Assembly: GCA_017591395.1 (NCBI GenBank)
Contig: WEDG01001427.1
Location: 1 to 64,000, forward strand
Direction of reading: 5' to 3'
Source: Schistocephalus solidus
Lineage: Eukaryota > Platyhelminthes > Cestoda > Diphyllobothriidea > Diphyllobothriidae
Length of the DNA: 64,000 nt
The notes under the pieces are model-generated. The model was not told where the DNA came from. It made no database searches and saw only the letters and a program-made list of their open reading frames with translations. This document shows, one piece after another, positions 21,685 through 34,227 of this stretch (its first letter is position 1; every line of letters starts with the position of its first letter). A program made the position numbers and the translations under genes.

Positions 21685-21839
21685 ATAAATGTTAGCGTTA
21701 GGGTTAAAATACGGGAATACTTATCTCTCCATTAATTTTATGCTAGAGACTCGATCATGTCCCTTTGTCCTCCAGAAAGTGGGCTATATAAGCGAATCCG
21801 ATCATCAAAGTTCCTTATCGTTTTATACATTTGACCCAT

Positions 21840-21905
21840 TTGTGAAAAACTCCGCGGCCTTGGTGGGATTCGAACTTACATCAGCAAGGGGAAGCCTTTA
21901 GTACA
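21840..21905 (-). repeat. tRNA-like B-box fragment, probable SINE
   Basis: On the minus strand GATGTAAGTTCGAATCCCACC holds a good Pol III B box (GTTCGAATCCC), followed by AAGGCCGCGGAG. No clear A box remains. A short CTAACCC-like tract lies nearby (21685-21715, minus). Confidence 0.35.
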
Positions 21906-21909
21906 GTGA

Positions 21910-23545
21910 AATTGATAGTGTGACGGAAATAAGAAACTAAGATCTCCTTTATGTTGATGAGAATTGGACAAAGTAAAGCCTCCTAACTATAAACATTTCT
22001 CGCCAAACCACCTGAGGTGTGCCTATGAGAAGGGGCAATTAAAAGCATCTAGCCAAATGCCTAAAATGTGCAATGACCAAGCAGCTGTCTTAAGTGCCTG
22101 GCTCTTGGTTTGAGGCATTGGAAACAAGAAGTAGTACATAATGCTAGTCATGGAAAGTTGTGCAAAAAACCGAACACAATCCTCACCCCGTTCGAATAAA
22201 AAGGAAAGGTTCTAATTGATTAAACACTACCTGCTTTAGAAAATGATCTTTTGGGAAATAAAGAAGTAGACAATTGCATTGCTTCGTTATGTTCGACTTA
22301 AAAGTGATTGCAAATTTGACAAAAAGATAAGAATATTTCAGCAAAATGTCACTATTCAACCGAGCCATTCCAAAAATTACAAATTCATTGCAAATATTCA
22401 TTCAAAGAAACTATGGTGTTGTCTCTCGAATACGCTGCAACTGCAATGAAATGTCAATACGCATGGTAATTTGTTTAGTATGTGATTATAGCAACTGCCT
22501 TCAGGGACTTTCAAATGTATTTAGTTTTCCTTCTCAATGATTGTCAATGCTCCCTTCGATAAAATTTGACCCATTGTCTAAATATTCAAACCACAACATA
22601 GAAACACGAATTTTCTTATTGCAAAGCGTTCGATGCATCTCAATCGCAGTTCCAAGTACACCATCAGGTCAAATGGGGTTATTACTGATGGAATAACATG
22701 CATTCATAATTTTAAAAAAATGAGGATCTTGATGGGTTAAATTATTTTCTGAAAATTTGAATAGAAAGTTTACTAATTTTAACCCTTCTCAGTACTAAAA
22801 CTAAATAACTCGAGAAACTGCGGCATGAACCACATTTTGTGGTCCAATGATCACACGCGTTTAGAATTTTTAGTTTAATTTCTTCTTAGATAAAACGTCC
22901 CACCTAATACGTTACTTGCCTAATAGATTGAAGCACACTTAGCGTGACTTATCAGTTAGTAATGCCCATAACTAGAAAATATGCTTTGTACAGTTTATGC
23001 TCCTGTTAAATTTTATTAATTACTGTACATTTATACTTTTTTTCTCATTAAACGACTGCTTATATTATTGCAATTAATTTTTAATGCAGATATTTACGTA
23101 GTTGCAATACCTGGTTATAATGCAACAGGAATCACAGCCATTGCAAAGTTGACGAGCTAATAATAGCCAATTTTATGGATTTAACTTTGCATGCAAACCA
23201 GAATCAGTCGGAAATATCATATAATTGTAGAAAAATAAATTTCCATGGCCATCTAATTCCGCTATCAAAAACATAAATAACATCATACATAAAAGATTTA
23301 ACGACACAATCTTCTGTAATCTGAAGTGTTGCTGCTTACTTATGCATTCATTCCTTCGAAGAGAGAGCACACCCGATTAGAAAACATACGATATTTCACA
23401 AAAATGACCCATCGCGGCTTAGATAGCGTGATAAATGTACTTATTTTATGGCTATCCTTGATGGACTGAGATGTTAATTCTATTGGGTTCATCTGTGAGG
23501 TCATTACTGAAGAACCGAGCTGCCTTTTCGGTATAATATTTTTAT
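21910..23545. other. Non-coding stretch
   Basis: AT-rich; short frames only, none with recognisable features. Confidence 0.45.
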
Positions 23546-23547
23546 AT

Positions 23548-24165
23548 ACTAATTTGACCATCGTTGTCGACGATGTCTACCGTATGCAACACAACATGGT
23601 GGCACAGGGATGGTGCCTTGCGCTGAATTTTCGTGAGAGTAACTTTCACTACATCTCCCTCACTTTATGTTTAATTCCCCCATCTGAACCCGGTGTCAAG
23701 AAATTGTCAAGAAGACAGGAGAAAGTAGAGGGAGCAGGCCCATACACTGTGGTCCAACACTAAACGAGAACACTACGACACATGGAGGGGCGGCTAGAAT
23801 CCCAACTGAGTAAGGTTGCCATAAAGGCCATATTAAGAAGAAGCTATTGCAGCCTGACTCTCAGTCCATCAGTCAGCCACTGCGCACAAACACACAGAGA
23901 CTGAGCTGATTACGCGGTCCGAGCTATCCCATCAGTTGGCAACCTTCCAAGTCCCGGCTTTCAGTGCACGGTGATAGTTTGAAGCACGTCGGATTGTTTA
24001 TAGTGAGGAAAATACATTGAACCATCGACCTCACTCTGTCCCATATCCAAAAAATCAGACCACCGTCCGAGCCGGTCAGTGGTCTGATGCAGGAGTGGGC
24101 CCATTGGCTGAGAGGGCCGGCGTACCCATCTTCGCGTGCCAGAGCACGACCTTGCCCCCATCATT
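23548..24165 (-). mobile_element. LINE 3'-UTR fragment, inverted
   Basis: The reverse complement aligns to the LINE 3' end of copies A and B. It has CGTGCTCTGGCACGCGAAGATGGGTACG near its upstream edge (24120-24160) and the ACCGGGTTC block at 23690-23700. It also has GCATACGGTAGACATCGTCG at the terminus (23565-23590). It has no coding part, so it is a strongly 5'-truncated insertion. Divergence is higher than between copies A and B. Confidence 0.75.
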
Positions 24166-24436
24166 TTCCATAAACATAAACCTATTTGGATTCTTAGAAC
24201 GAGACGAAAGTTTTTACTATTGCCGTAAGATAATTTGGTTGACAAGTTCTTGGCAAAGGAAAGGAGCCTGAGCTACGCCAATTTAACTACGAAACTCGGA
24301 CGGGCTAAGATAATTGTAATCCAAGCAACAATCGGCAATTCGCCCTCGGCACCAGATTTATATGATGACAGAAAGAATATTCAAATAGGATTCGTGTTAT
24401 ATGGCCAACAAAAGGTTGAGCAGAAGTAGACGGGAT

Positions 24437-25215
24437 CACTGTGATCAGGACTGTATTCACCTGACGTTTAAGATTCCGTTTCAAACCCATCTTCAGAGAC
24501 AGCATCAAATCATGTAGTTCGTACTCAGGGCATTTCAGTTTTTATAGGATGCAGTTGGTATGCGTTTTAATACCTAGTCCAATTAACAGCTTCCGTTCAT
24601 CGAGTATTATTGCCCTATGGTGCGCTAATGGCTCGGTTACCGGTATGCGGGTTGTTATCTGCGGAAATTTTCATCGCCAATGTTGGAGGTTGGCGTGATG
24701 ATCGCTTGGCCACCTGGCTCACCAACATCGGCGTTAGAAAATATGTTCGCCTGCGCGCTCCCCGAGTAGCTGATTGCTTTGACCAAGCTGAGTCTCAGCA
24801 CTGAATATGGATTTGGGGATCATTGCGCTCGATAATCGATTTGAGGCCTCTAAAACATGATTCAAGCAACTTGTGGCTCACGTGGTTGTCACCTGTCGCT
24901 AGAATTTCGGCCTCATCAACCTTGAATGTGTGGCTGGGTCTCACTGAATGAGCTGTGACTTGCGAATTGGCATCGTTTTTCCGCACTGCTGCCGCGTGTT
25001 CGGCAATTCACATCCAGAGCAGTCTACCAATTTCTCCAACGTCATTGCTTTGCTCGCAACTGCACTAGATCCGATAAAAGACTCCAGGTGGGTACTTTGG
25101 TCTCATTACCCAACGCCTAGTGGATGCCACCGGCCTGTCTGCAATTCCAACCCCAATTGGTACGAGAATGCGGCTAATGGATGGAGTCGCTCGCAACGCC
25201 CTGTGTACTAATTAC
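24437..25215 (-). pseudogene. Degraded family-2 PLE (GIY-YIG endonuclease tail and terminus)
   Basis: On the minus strand the frame near 25070-25110 reads VMRPKYPL, the conserved lead-in to the PLE GIY-YIG domain. The frame 24795-24986 reads KNDANSQVTAHS, HTFKVDEAEILATGDNHVS and HKLLESCF, matching the second half of that domain (GHTFxxxxAEILAxGxxRVSRELLESW in relatives). The YIG part itself is scrambled, and a stop and frameshift lie between. Downstream (24437-24500) is the family-2 terminal repeat with a hammerhead-like fold. It is a different PLE lineage from 17479-20573. Confidence 0.55.
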
Positions 25216-25229
25216 CTTATTTGATGTTC

Positions 25230-25300
25230 CCTCTGAAGATGGGTTCAAACTGGAATCCAAAACGTTAGGCGAAGAAATTCCTTGTTCTAGTGGTCGCATG
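25230..25300 (+). repeat. Family-2 PLE terminal repeat (plus)
   Basis: CTGAAGA 25233-25239 is followed by GGGTTC and GAATCC arms able to form six pairs (25241-25258), then AAAACGTTAGG. It faces the element at 24437-25215, so the two termini form an inverted pair flanking it. Confidence 0.5.
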
Positions 25301-25309
25301 TTTTTTTTT

Positions 25310-26486
25310 CTCATTTAATTCCTGGGACTTGCATTTTCGCTTGTTTCGGTAACCAAAGGCTGCTATATTTCGCTTTGTAGTATATTTTATGCAAAAAATA
25401 TGTAGTCATAAATACTTTTAGTTTTTTATAACCTTTTAAGACTCTGAGTGAATTCCTCTGTCAACACAAGTACACAATATTTCTCCTACTGCTGACGCTG
25501 AGGTGTCAAATTGTAAAATGTGAGTGATCTAGGCGTCAAGCATTTTTGAATTAACTGACAATTTAATTTAACAATGAAGCTTGACAACAATTACATGCAA
25601 ATGTGAGGTAGGCTGTTAACATGCGCACGCGAGTGATGAAGGATGACTAAGATTGAATTTGCTAAGAAAGCAAGATTTAGTTAGAGATTAAGCAAAGCAT
25701 AAGTATTTACGGTGACTTGTCACGAAAACCCCTAAACGGGATCTTGATTTACATTCTGCAGTTTGATCCGTTTTGTGAATGGACAGCTTAACGTTTTGCT
25801 GGTGGCGTTGTGGCCGTGTAAATAAGTATTGTTTTTACGGTTGAGTAACAACGGTGACTATGCTTTTCTTTTATTTTTCGTGACAGACTTACTAATCGAT
25901 AAGCTGAGGCTTTATTGCCACTGCTTTTTGGTGGTTAATAGTATGTAGCCTGGATTTTAATTGTAGTTTTGCCGTTATAAATAGTTTTTTTGCGGTTCAA
26001 ATCAAATGTTTCATTGTTGTTTGCTAACAAAATTTTGTTGTATTTCGAACTCGCCGTAGATTTGCATAAAATGATATTGACAAATTTAATTTAGCTTTCT
26101 GTTGATAATTTAGCATTACTCGTTAGTTTCATTAACAATTCTTTTGACAACGTTCCCTAAGGTTTTACCGTAGGGCAAAAAAATCCGCAAAAGCAGTTTT
26201 TTCGTCAGCTTTGATCCCACGGGCAAGTCGACCGACAGGCAGTTCTGTCTACGGAATCGTTTTAATGGATCAAAACAATGACACTCTCCATGACATCAAT
26301 TTCAAAGTAACCTTCAGGTCTTAAAGAGGTTGTTATTTTATCTCTAAGTGAATTTACCCAGCGCTCTAAATGCGATTTTGGTACAAACACCGGCTTTATA
26401 TGCGTATGAACTTACAGTAATTATTGAAGTACCTTTGACTGATTTTTATTAAAGAATTGTTGGCATACTGATTGACACCTTCTACT
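25310..26486. other. Non-coding stretch
   Basis: AT-rich, T-rich sequence; nothing recognised. Confidence 0.45.
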
Positions 26487-26882
26487 TTATGCTGTGATAA
26501 TGTACTGATTACCGAATATTGTGAATAAACGAGGAAATAACGTTTTTGTCTGGACAAAGTTCATTAAAAATTTAGGCATATTGCTGCATTGCCCAGTTTC
26601 CACGGCACTATGCATCGATAAGATCTGATATGATTGGAAAATGGCAGATTTAGACTCGTCTACCTTCACATGCCTAAAAGCTGTCCTTTTTTGCGACTCA
26701 TTAGATGCAAAATCTGTCATAAACCTATGGTAAAGATGACTTATCAGTATGTTCGAAGCCCGGTGGCCAAAATGACAAACGATTGGCTCTAGGGGGTTGA
26801 AGAAAACGCCTTTACGCACAGACATTAATTCAGAGCTGACTTTTAAACTAAATAGAATCCGAGCAGCTGCTGGCATTAACAA
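26487..26882 (-). CDS. Uncharacterised open frame, possible exon
   Basis: A 131-codon frame lies on the same strand as the unknown exon at 27245-28230 and just downstream of it. It contains mixed, non-repetitive sequence (for example NPLEPIVCHFGHRASNILIS) with no domain I recognise. I could not place convincing splice sites around it, and an open frame of this length can occur by chance. It could be a downstream exon of the same gene or simply open sequence. Confidence 0.2.
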   Translation of the reverse strand: MLMPAAARILFSLKVSSELMSVRKGVFFNPLEPIVCHFGHRASNILISHLYHRFMTDFASNESQKRTAFRHVKVDESKSAIFQSYQILSMHSAVETGQCSNMPKFLMNFVQTKTLFPRLFTIFGNQYIITA

Positions 26883-27244
26883 TATTCAGGTGCCAATGTA
26901 ATATGTGACTGAGTAAGTATCTGTCAGCTAGTTTGCAAGGGCGACAAGTGCCAACATTCAGCAACTAACAAGCATCTCACATAGCAACACGAACGGCATA
27001 ATGACAAGCGCCGAACAGCACGCACATCGGCCCAGTTCCAAATTTCCTCTTACTAACAGGTGCCTACCCAATTTTGCATATTAAGTTTCCTATTTTATAG
27101 TGTCCTTGGTTTTTGTATTTTATGGGATACAAATGACTTCTGTGCACTTTGATTAAGACTGAAAAATAAACACGCCATCATAAAGCTTGACATCTTCCAA
27201 TTTTCTGTGTGATAACAAAGTAAAGGACAATAAAAAGAACTTAC

Positions 27245-28230
27245 TAAAGTCTGGAACTGGCAATGCTGATTGGAAAGAAGGTTTCTGAGCTGATTGTTTC
27301 CCTAAATTCCGGTTGATCTGTAAGAACTTTGAGGTTTTTAGTCAGCCACCACAATGTGCTCAAAGCATTCATAGGAACGCCATCTTTTGCAAGCCTGGTG
27401 GATATCTCTGTTCTATTCTCGTCTGCGATCATCGGATGTACTGCACCAGAGGTGGTAGCTTGTTCACCGTCGTGACGTAGGCCACTGTTTTTTGATGAAT
27501 GCTTGTCCGAGTGTCCCCTTGGAGGTGTATACTCGTTTGGGATTGAAAGGCGATAAGTTTCTTTTTGCGTTGAATGGATGCTGCCACCCTCACTCTGTGA
27601 TCCAAATCGCTGGTTTCTCAGCTCGAAGGTTGTCGTTGAAGACCACTTATCACTGGTTGTTAAGGTAGTGCTGTCTTGGTCAAGGAGGGATAAAGAGGGA
27701 GGGGTGGGTGGCAATTGTGTTGGCGGAGGCAGCTGAGCTGCCAGTTCTGAGGGTAATGTAAATATTTGTGGGTTGCGAGTTCGCTCTGCCAGAATGGACA
27801 TGACCTTTTGAGCGTGACGTTCAGAAAATGGGCAGTAGCTTAGTGAGTATTCCAGCCAGTTGGCTAACCTTAGATGGTCTTCCACGTCATCTGAGCCCAA
27901 GAGGCTGGCCCGGGCAAATTCGGCATACCTGTTACGGAAATTGGCAGCTAATGGATTTGCAGTGGACAATCTCAGTTGGAGGTCAGTTAACAAATTACTA
28001 TTCTCTACTACGTGACTCCCAACCTGGCTACCCCCTTCAAAATACACTATGTGCGGATCGGAGGAGTGCTTGAGATGCGGTTGGTCATCAGTATTTCCGA
28101 ATGATATCGATTCAGCTGCAGCCTTCAAAGATGATTCGAGTTCCAATTCGGAAGACGCAAAATCATCCATTTTTACTTGGTAAACAAAACCTTCATCCGG
28201 CTGGCTGACCAGAAGCTCTTTTGCGATTTC
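27245..28230 (-). CDS. Internal exon of an unrecognised host gene
   Basis: The exon is bounded by a pyrimidine-rich acceptor (TTTTCTTTTTTCAG, about 28231-28244) and a strong donor GTAAGT at 27244-27239. It is open throughout, 986 nt and about 328 codons. Reading starts in phase 0 at GAA 28230-28228 (EIAKELLVSQPDEGFVYQVK). The ATG at 28170 is therefore probably internal. The first half is ordered and acidic to amphipathic (NRYAEFARASLLGSDDVEDH, LRLANWLEYSLSYCPFSERH). The second half is Ser/Thr/Pro-rich and looks disordered (PPPTQLPPTPPSL and following). The end returns to ordered sequence (ALSTLWWLTKNLKVL). I recognise no family. If the donor is not used, a TAG at 27246-27244 ends the frame. 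Confidence 0.65.
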
Positions 28231-29099
28231 CTGAAAAAAGAAAATGTTTGTAAGAAAAGCAATCGGTGGACCCAGGAGACCTCAGAAACGGTAGGGTGCT
28301 TAAATAATAACCTTCTTTTGTAATCTTGAGTTTTCCTTTTGCAGGTTTTTTCGTTTTTATCTATTTATTTGTTAGTAGCTTTTCTAAACGTCACCAAATT
28401 GATCAACAAGCAACACAAAGCCACTTGTGCTAGCTGTCTGACAATATAATGCTCCCTAAACACTGATTCCAACACCCTCTATATGGGTTCCTTCAAACCG
28501 ATAAATATTCTTCGGCTCATAATGAGCCGTTGAATATCTTGATGCCATCTGTTCAAACCATGTGTAAATAGCCCTAGAAAAATCAAAAAGGATCCACAGT
28601 GGAGTTGTATGGTCCCCAAATTTCTAGGCCATCAAACTTCTAGGTTACAAATCGCACTAGCTAAAAAAGCAATATATGCACAATAGTGACAATTTTCAAA
28701 TTTCTCATTATTTACTGGAATTGCTTTACTGCCTTACTTTTGTATAAAAGTAAAAAGAAAAAAACGGTAGACTTCTTTGCTTAATTAATCGTTATGTAGC
28801 GGAAGCAGTCATTAGTAAAAAAAAACGGTTGGTCAACGTCTTTAAAGGTATATGAAGAGCCCTTTATGCTAAATTATTTAAAGGCGTTAGAGTTGAAAAA
28901 TCAGGCCTGTGAATTTTCTTCAGCTAATCCAGCTTAATGCATTTGTGCAGAACTTAAGTTTGCATTTTATTTTTTGTAATCAAAATCTGTTTTATGCTTT
29001 TAACGTAATCTTCAATTTTTTTCTACATTGCGACATCAAAGATCCTTATACATTCTGCCAGCAGACGAAGGAGGGTTTTAAATATGGGTAGGGATCTGT

Positions 29100-29250
29100 A
29101 TTGCTATGTACAGCATTCAAAACCACGAGGTTCACCATTACATCGTGAGATGGGTGCAACCGTGACTTGCGCTTGAATTTGTTCACAATAAAGCAGACTT
29201 GCGATGCAGCCACCTCTTTTTGCAGGCCCGCAGGCTCCCGAGTGCAAGGC
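29100..29250 (-). mobile_element. Old LINE 3'-UTR fragment
   Basis: The minus strand reads GAGGTGGCTGCATCGCAAG, AATTCAAGCGCAAGTCACGG and GGTGAACCTCGTGG. These match, with clear divergence, the last 150 nt of the LINE at 1-7695. The open frames across it are by-products. Confidence 0.6.
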
Positions 29251-29503
29251 AAAGTCAAGATGAGTGAAGGTATACCTGTAACTTATACTTATGGCAGACA
29301 ATCAATTTTTTACACGAAAAGAAAGCGGGTCCCACATTGTAAATAAGATTTGGAGGGATTTGGGTCTGTATCAATCGTCTGAAGTTTTGGACTAAGCCTG
29401 TAAACTGTTGTCAGGACGCAGTATTTTTCATGCTAACTGTTATAACACCACAACTTATTAACCAAAATACAGGCATCAGAGATTTTTGAAATCAGCGCAG
29501 TAC

Positions 29504-29615
29504 CTACTTCGCCAGCCACCATCCTGTCGTTCATCTTGGAACTGTCATTGCTGGTTCTCACCGTTGACAGCGATTCCTTAAACGTGCTATTCTGTGAGTC
29601 TCTCAACTTGTTCAT
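29504..29615 (-). CDS. Possible small exon (low confidence)
   Basis: A short Ser/Asn/Lys-rich stretch (KLRDSQNSTFKESLSTV) ends at a plausible donor AG/GTACTG at 29504/29503. Upstream, across a stop, another short coding-like stretch (KMSELRNLSHADLSS) lies in the same phase. There is no homology support. It lies on the same strand as the other host exons. Confidence 0.2.
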
Positions 29616-31490
29616 GTGTCATAAAAGGCTTGAAACCATTTTTACCGATGATAAGTCCGCGTGCGATAAGTTTCGCAATTCACTCATTTTATCGTTACTT
29701 GCAAAGTTCTTCGATTGTCAAATCATCATCGTTATCGCCATATTGTTTCAATTAGGAATTATTGGTTGGTCAGTTGTGGTTTGTCAGATAATAAAACTAC
29801 ATACGCCTACCCTTCTTGCCTTTACTTAGGGGTTAACGTTTCCTAGTAATTAATTTGAAACAAAGGCGTTAATGCCCAACCTTTGCGACTCCACCGCATT
29901 TTCAGCAATGAATCCAGGAATGCCGTATTTCGTTTCTTTTCATCAGCCGCGGTCTGCCAGGTACTAAAACGTCGTTCGTCTGCCCTTCCTTTTTTCTTAA
30001 CTGAGGGGTTAACGTCATTTATTAATTAACTTTAAAAAATAGCTCTGACCGAATTTATGCGACTCCACCTCATTTACAATAAAAAATTCACAAAAATATT
30101 TTTCGTTTCTTCTCACCACTATAATGTTGACACCTATACATCAAAATAACATGGGTATCGAATGACTGTGCGATGGTAATTCAAGCCCTATTACGTATTT
30201 ACCCTGTCTTGCCATGATCACAGACGAACACTGCATAAGCAACCTTGTTTTACGCGAGACAATATTATGCGAGAAGCATGCGCGCTCATCTCGCTTGGCA
30301 GGCTGTTTCTTATCAGGCATTAAAAAGGCTGAGGACTAATCTCAATTGTGAATTCATTGGCTTGCATTAGATGCAGTTGAACTGCCTTTGCGAATTTAAA
30401 CAGGAAGATCTGTTATTGTTTATTAACTGTGTCTTCCACGCTGACTAAACCGACTTGGACGCAAGCGTTCTTCGTTGAATTCTGCATGCTGGCTGTGTGA
30501 ACACCCTGTTAAGCTTATAACTACCCGGTATACCGTCTATAAAATGTTCAGTGAGTGTCCACCCACAAAAATTCCAGATGACGTCCGAGAGATCGATGGT
30601 TCCAACGGTTTTGGACACGCCATAAGTGTATATCGAAAAATGGGAAACGTTGATTTAATTTGCTGTTTGTGAAATTTTTGCATCGTCATTTCTGTCGTGG
30701 ACTTCAAAGCGCTCGATAGGATATGGGAAAAATAGGATGTAATCTGTCTACCCTCATTTCCGCCATGCAAAATGTTCGCAATGTTGACTACATCCAGATT
30801 TGATGCACATATTTTCTGGACACAAAGTCCGTCACGAATTAGATGGAGAGGGCTGAAGTGCAAGAATTAAAGTTCCATCGAAAGTTCTTCGAAGCTCTAA
30901 ATTCAGGCATAGCTGAAAGGCACCCCGCTTAAATCCTGGAGTTTAGGTTCAACTTACCTGTTTTATCTGCTTGCACTGAGTAGTGCTATGTCAGTGATAT
31001 CAGTAGTCTAGACTGGAATCAAAAGTTGATGGTCTAGTATGAAGCATAACACTCTACCCTTCAGAAAGCAAATGTTAAAAGTAAAAGGTGAGACACAAGA
31101 GGCAATTATCGAGATAGATCCTTTGAGATTGCACCATTTAATCAAAATATTTTTTCGGAAGCACTATACAACCTTTTGCTAATAAAAGACGTTTTAAACC
31201 ACTAGCTTCTGTTTTTTTGCAAAATAACTGCATCATTTATATGCAGAAAGCCGAATTTTAACTCAGGATCAACAAAGGTTTGTTTAATAATCTTTTGAAT
31301 GTTGGATTTCTGTTTTTAGTTCGCGTTTATCTTTGCTAATTTGATAAAGTTTGAAATGTCCTAATATTTTATTTGGTTCCCCTCCGAACAAGACTGTTAG
31401 CGGAGAGTATAAAATTTTCCAACGAATGCTAAAACACAAGGTCAGCCGCATTAAAGCATACACGTCACCGAATCAATCAAAGTCACAAAC

Positions 31491-31713
31491 TCAATGAAAA
31501 ACTGCCTTTGCGTAAGGGTCGGAAAACTCCTTATCGTTGTTCCGCATCTCCTCCAGGACAAAGCAGACCGCATCGGCCAAATTGGCAAGCAAAACCTGGA
31601 CAAAGTTCTTGCGCACTTTTGTCGGAAAGCCATCACCAAAGTGGATCCTGAGTTGTTTAATCATAGTGTTCTTTCCAGAGTTTTGTCCGCCTAAAATGAG
31701 CAATAATTGAGCT
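31491..31713 (-). CDS. Heterotrimeric G-protein alpha subunit exon (P-loop, alpha-1), atypical
   Basis: After a TTTTAG acceptor (31719-31714) the frame reads AQLLLILGGQNSGKNTMIKQ, then LRIHFGDGF and LLANLADAVCFVLEEM. Canonical G-alpha subunits read [20 protein letters not shown], IIHGxGF and an alpha-A helix at this place, so the match covers strand beta-1, the P-loop, helix alpha-1 and the start of the helical domain. Two key residues differ. The P-loop is GGQNSGKN instead of GxGESGKS. The Ser that binds Mg2+ is Asn, the same change that makes laboratory dominant-negative forms of Ras and G-alpha proteins. After DPYAKAVFH the frame meets a TGA with no good donor in sight, so the exon end is unclear. 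It may be a divergent cestode paralogue or a decaying copy. No other G-alpha exon was seen nearby. Confidence 0.6.
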
Positions 31714-34227
31714 CTAAAACATTGGACGCTTTGCCACTTTAATTACCAACATAGAATTTACACTGCAAAGAAATGCAATAAATTTTCCTCAAACTTCCGG
31801 TCGTTTTTATCACCACCATTCTGTCTTTCTATTTTAGCATAGTTAAAATTCACTTCAACGGTTGGTAGATTGTAAGTTGCATTCCACAGGTGAAAGAGTT
31901 AAACCATTAATTTTAATGAACTCGTCAGTTAAGGAAATCAAAATAGGTCAAAACCTTTCATTTGGCAGCAAGACTTGGTTCTTCTACAGTAACTTAAGCC
32001 GTCTGTATTCACTTAAAAAGGTTAGTGAGGGCAAGGTAAAGCCTAGAAAGTCACTAAAACTTACGTCTCAGTATAATTTACCAAGCAGCTTGTTTTCGAC
32101 AACCAAGTGAGGGAAATACAATTTCCTGTGCAGCTTTACATATTAAAATTTATTTGCAGCATAATTTCTGGTTCAATTAAGTATTTTCATCAATTTGAGA
32201 TGTTGAAACGCTGTGCTGCATTAAATTTCTTTGTATTGCATTCGGAAGAATTCCGAGTTTTTGAGTCTTCCTTGTTTATTCTATTGTGTGAAACAATGCT
32301 CACTGAACACCTTCTGGCTGTGGGTTCCTTCTTTGGTGAGATTTTTCGACTGTTTTTGATTACTTCAATTGTAAAATATTTGGCTGGAAAGATTATATCC
32401 CTTATCAGGGAGCCAGTATTGTCGATCTAAAAAAAGACCATTTACATGTACTGACGCCGTAATTTCTTTCTTAACACTGCTTCAAAGGCTGGTTACATGC
32501 TAGGACAGTGTAAAGAAATTTAAAGTTAACAAGAGCTTATTACAACTATTTTTCTAATCAAATTCATGACTCACATGTAATTTCCTCGAAGCCAGACTGC
32601 TTATCTTCGAACTCAGGACAATGGTATTGTTTTCGCCACTAATAGCCGCTTATTTTGCTAACAGTGGATGTCATTTCTACTCATTTTTAATTTAATTTCA
32701 CCAATGAAGCGAGTCATTTTACAAATTTGACCGCTGAAGCTAGAGCCACAAACAAATTCTCCACTAACCAACCCGCGTTAACTACCAATCATTTCAAGAA
32801 GTGCACTTTATCATAATTTGGTCCTGCTAAGTGGTTCCAAAATAGCAGGCGAATTCAACCAAAAGCGTGAATTGTCGGCCTTATACGGTGGGTATTGTTT
32901 ACTTTATACGTTCACTAATGGCATTTCTTCCAAGGATCCTGGAAGTGGATCGTTAGTTCGACGTTATATTATTTTTGGAGAAAAGTTAGAAACACAAATA
33001 ATACCATTTATGGGAATTCATTTTGCTTGATGTTCTGTCTTTTCAAATAAAACGTGATGTACTTCAGTATAGTCAGCTGTCTAATGTAAGACTCTAACTG
33101 CTTCCAACCAAGCAAAACAATAATTATCAATTAACAATTAATACTTATTATTTTTCTTTGTTTAGTCATAAGAAAATTTGGCTATTTCCTACATGGTCTG
33201 TAAACTATGTTTGCACTTAGTATGCAAATGCAAGCAAAACAATTAAGCATCCTAAAAATTTACAATTTTCTTCCGAAGGTATTTTATGGACCTAGGTAGA
33301 AAACTTGAGCATCTGACATGAAAAGTCATAGCTAATTGCTAACAAAATACACTCGTCTCGCAAAGCCACTGAAACAAATGCTATTATAGAAGAGAAATAA
33401 GACGTTTGCACGGCAGCCAACGATTGGTTGAATTTCCAGTATTCGGATTAAGGGTTAAGAATACCAAATATATTGATAGACCACATTCAGCTCATTAATT
33501 ATTCCGGAACGCGATAGATTACCAATATTTGCATGCAAAATTTATCACCCAACCACATTTAACGCAGACAAAATTTATCTCAGACAAATTTATTTGGATT
33601 CTAACAAAGTGTATCTTTATTCGGCCAACATGTACCTTTTGGTCGAGGTTTGGGCAATAATGCAATTAAACTGCTAACCAAATTCACATTTACATAAATA
33701 AAGCAATATATTCCTTGTAGTCCTATTTTTAAAAAACATACTTTTAAATTGTGAATAATATTTTTGGACAATTTTCGTCAAATTATAGCTATAGTTATAT
33801 CATCACTTTATTTCAAATTCACCGAATGGAGTACCCAGACGCTTATCTCCTGATAATTGTTAATATTTGACAAACAAGACTTACACCAGAACGCTTTGGG
33901 GGCAGTTATCTGTAAATTATGTTCTTATCGTGTAGCCGGGCGTATTTAAACGAGGGCAAATAGTAATACAATTTATTATTTTGGGAGGCCTTCTCACCTA
34001 TTTTCCTTCAATAAAGATACTTCAAAAAATTAAACGTGTTATATCGGAAGCCTTATCAAAAAATAAAGTACTGCTGTCGTACTTCCCATTCTGTTACCAT
34101 TGGCTGATCTTAACCATTTGGTCTGCCAAAAGTGTTCAACGTTTGTGCCAATTTGACTCATATTAATAAAGTATATTTCGGAGGTCAAAAAAATGCTTCC
34201 ATTGTAACCGTTAGCAGAAAGACTTAC
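31714..34227. other. Non-coding or intronic stretch
   Basis: No domain was recognised. Open frames at 31862-32430 lack splice or homology support. Confidence 0.4.

Noticed and set aside
30537..30863. A 108-codon minus frame between the host exons
   Set aside because: No recognisable domain or convincing splice sites; length is compatible with chance.
32107..32430. A 107-codon hydrophobic open frame
   Set aside because: There is no family resemblance, no splice or promoter support, and the hydrophobic bias follows from T-rich composition.
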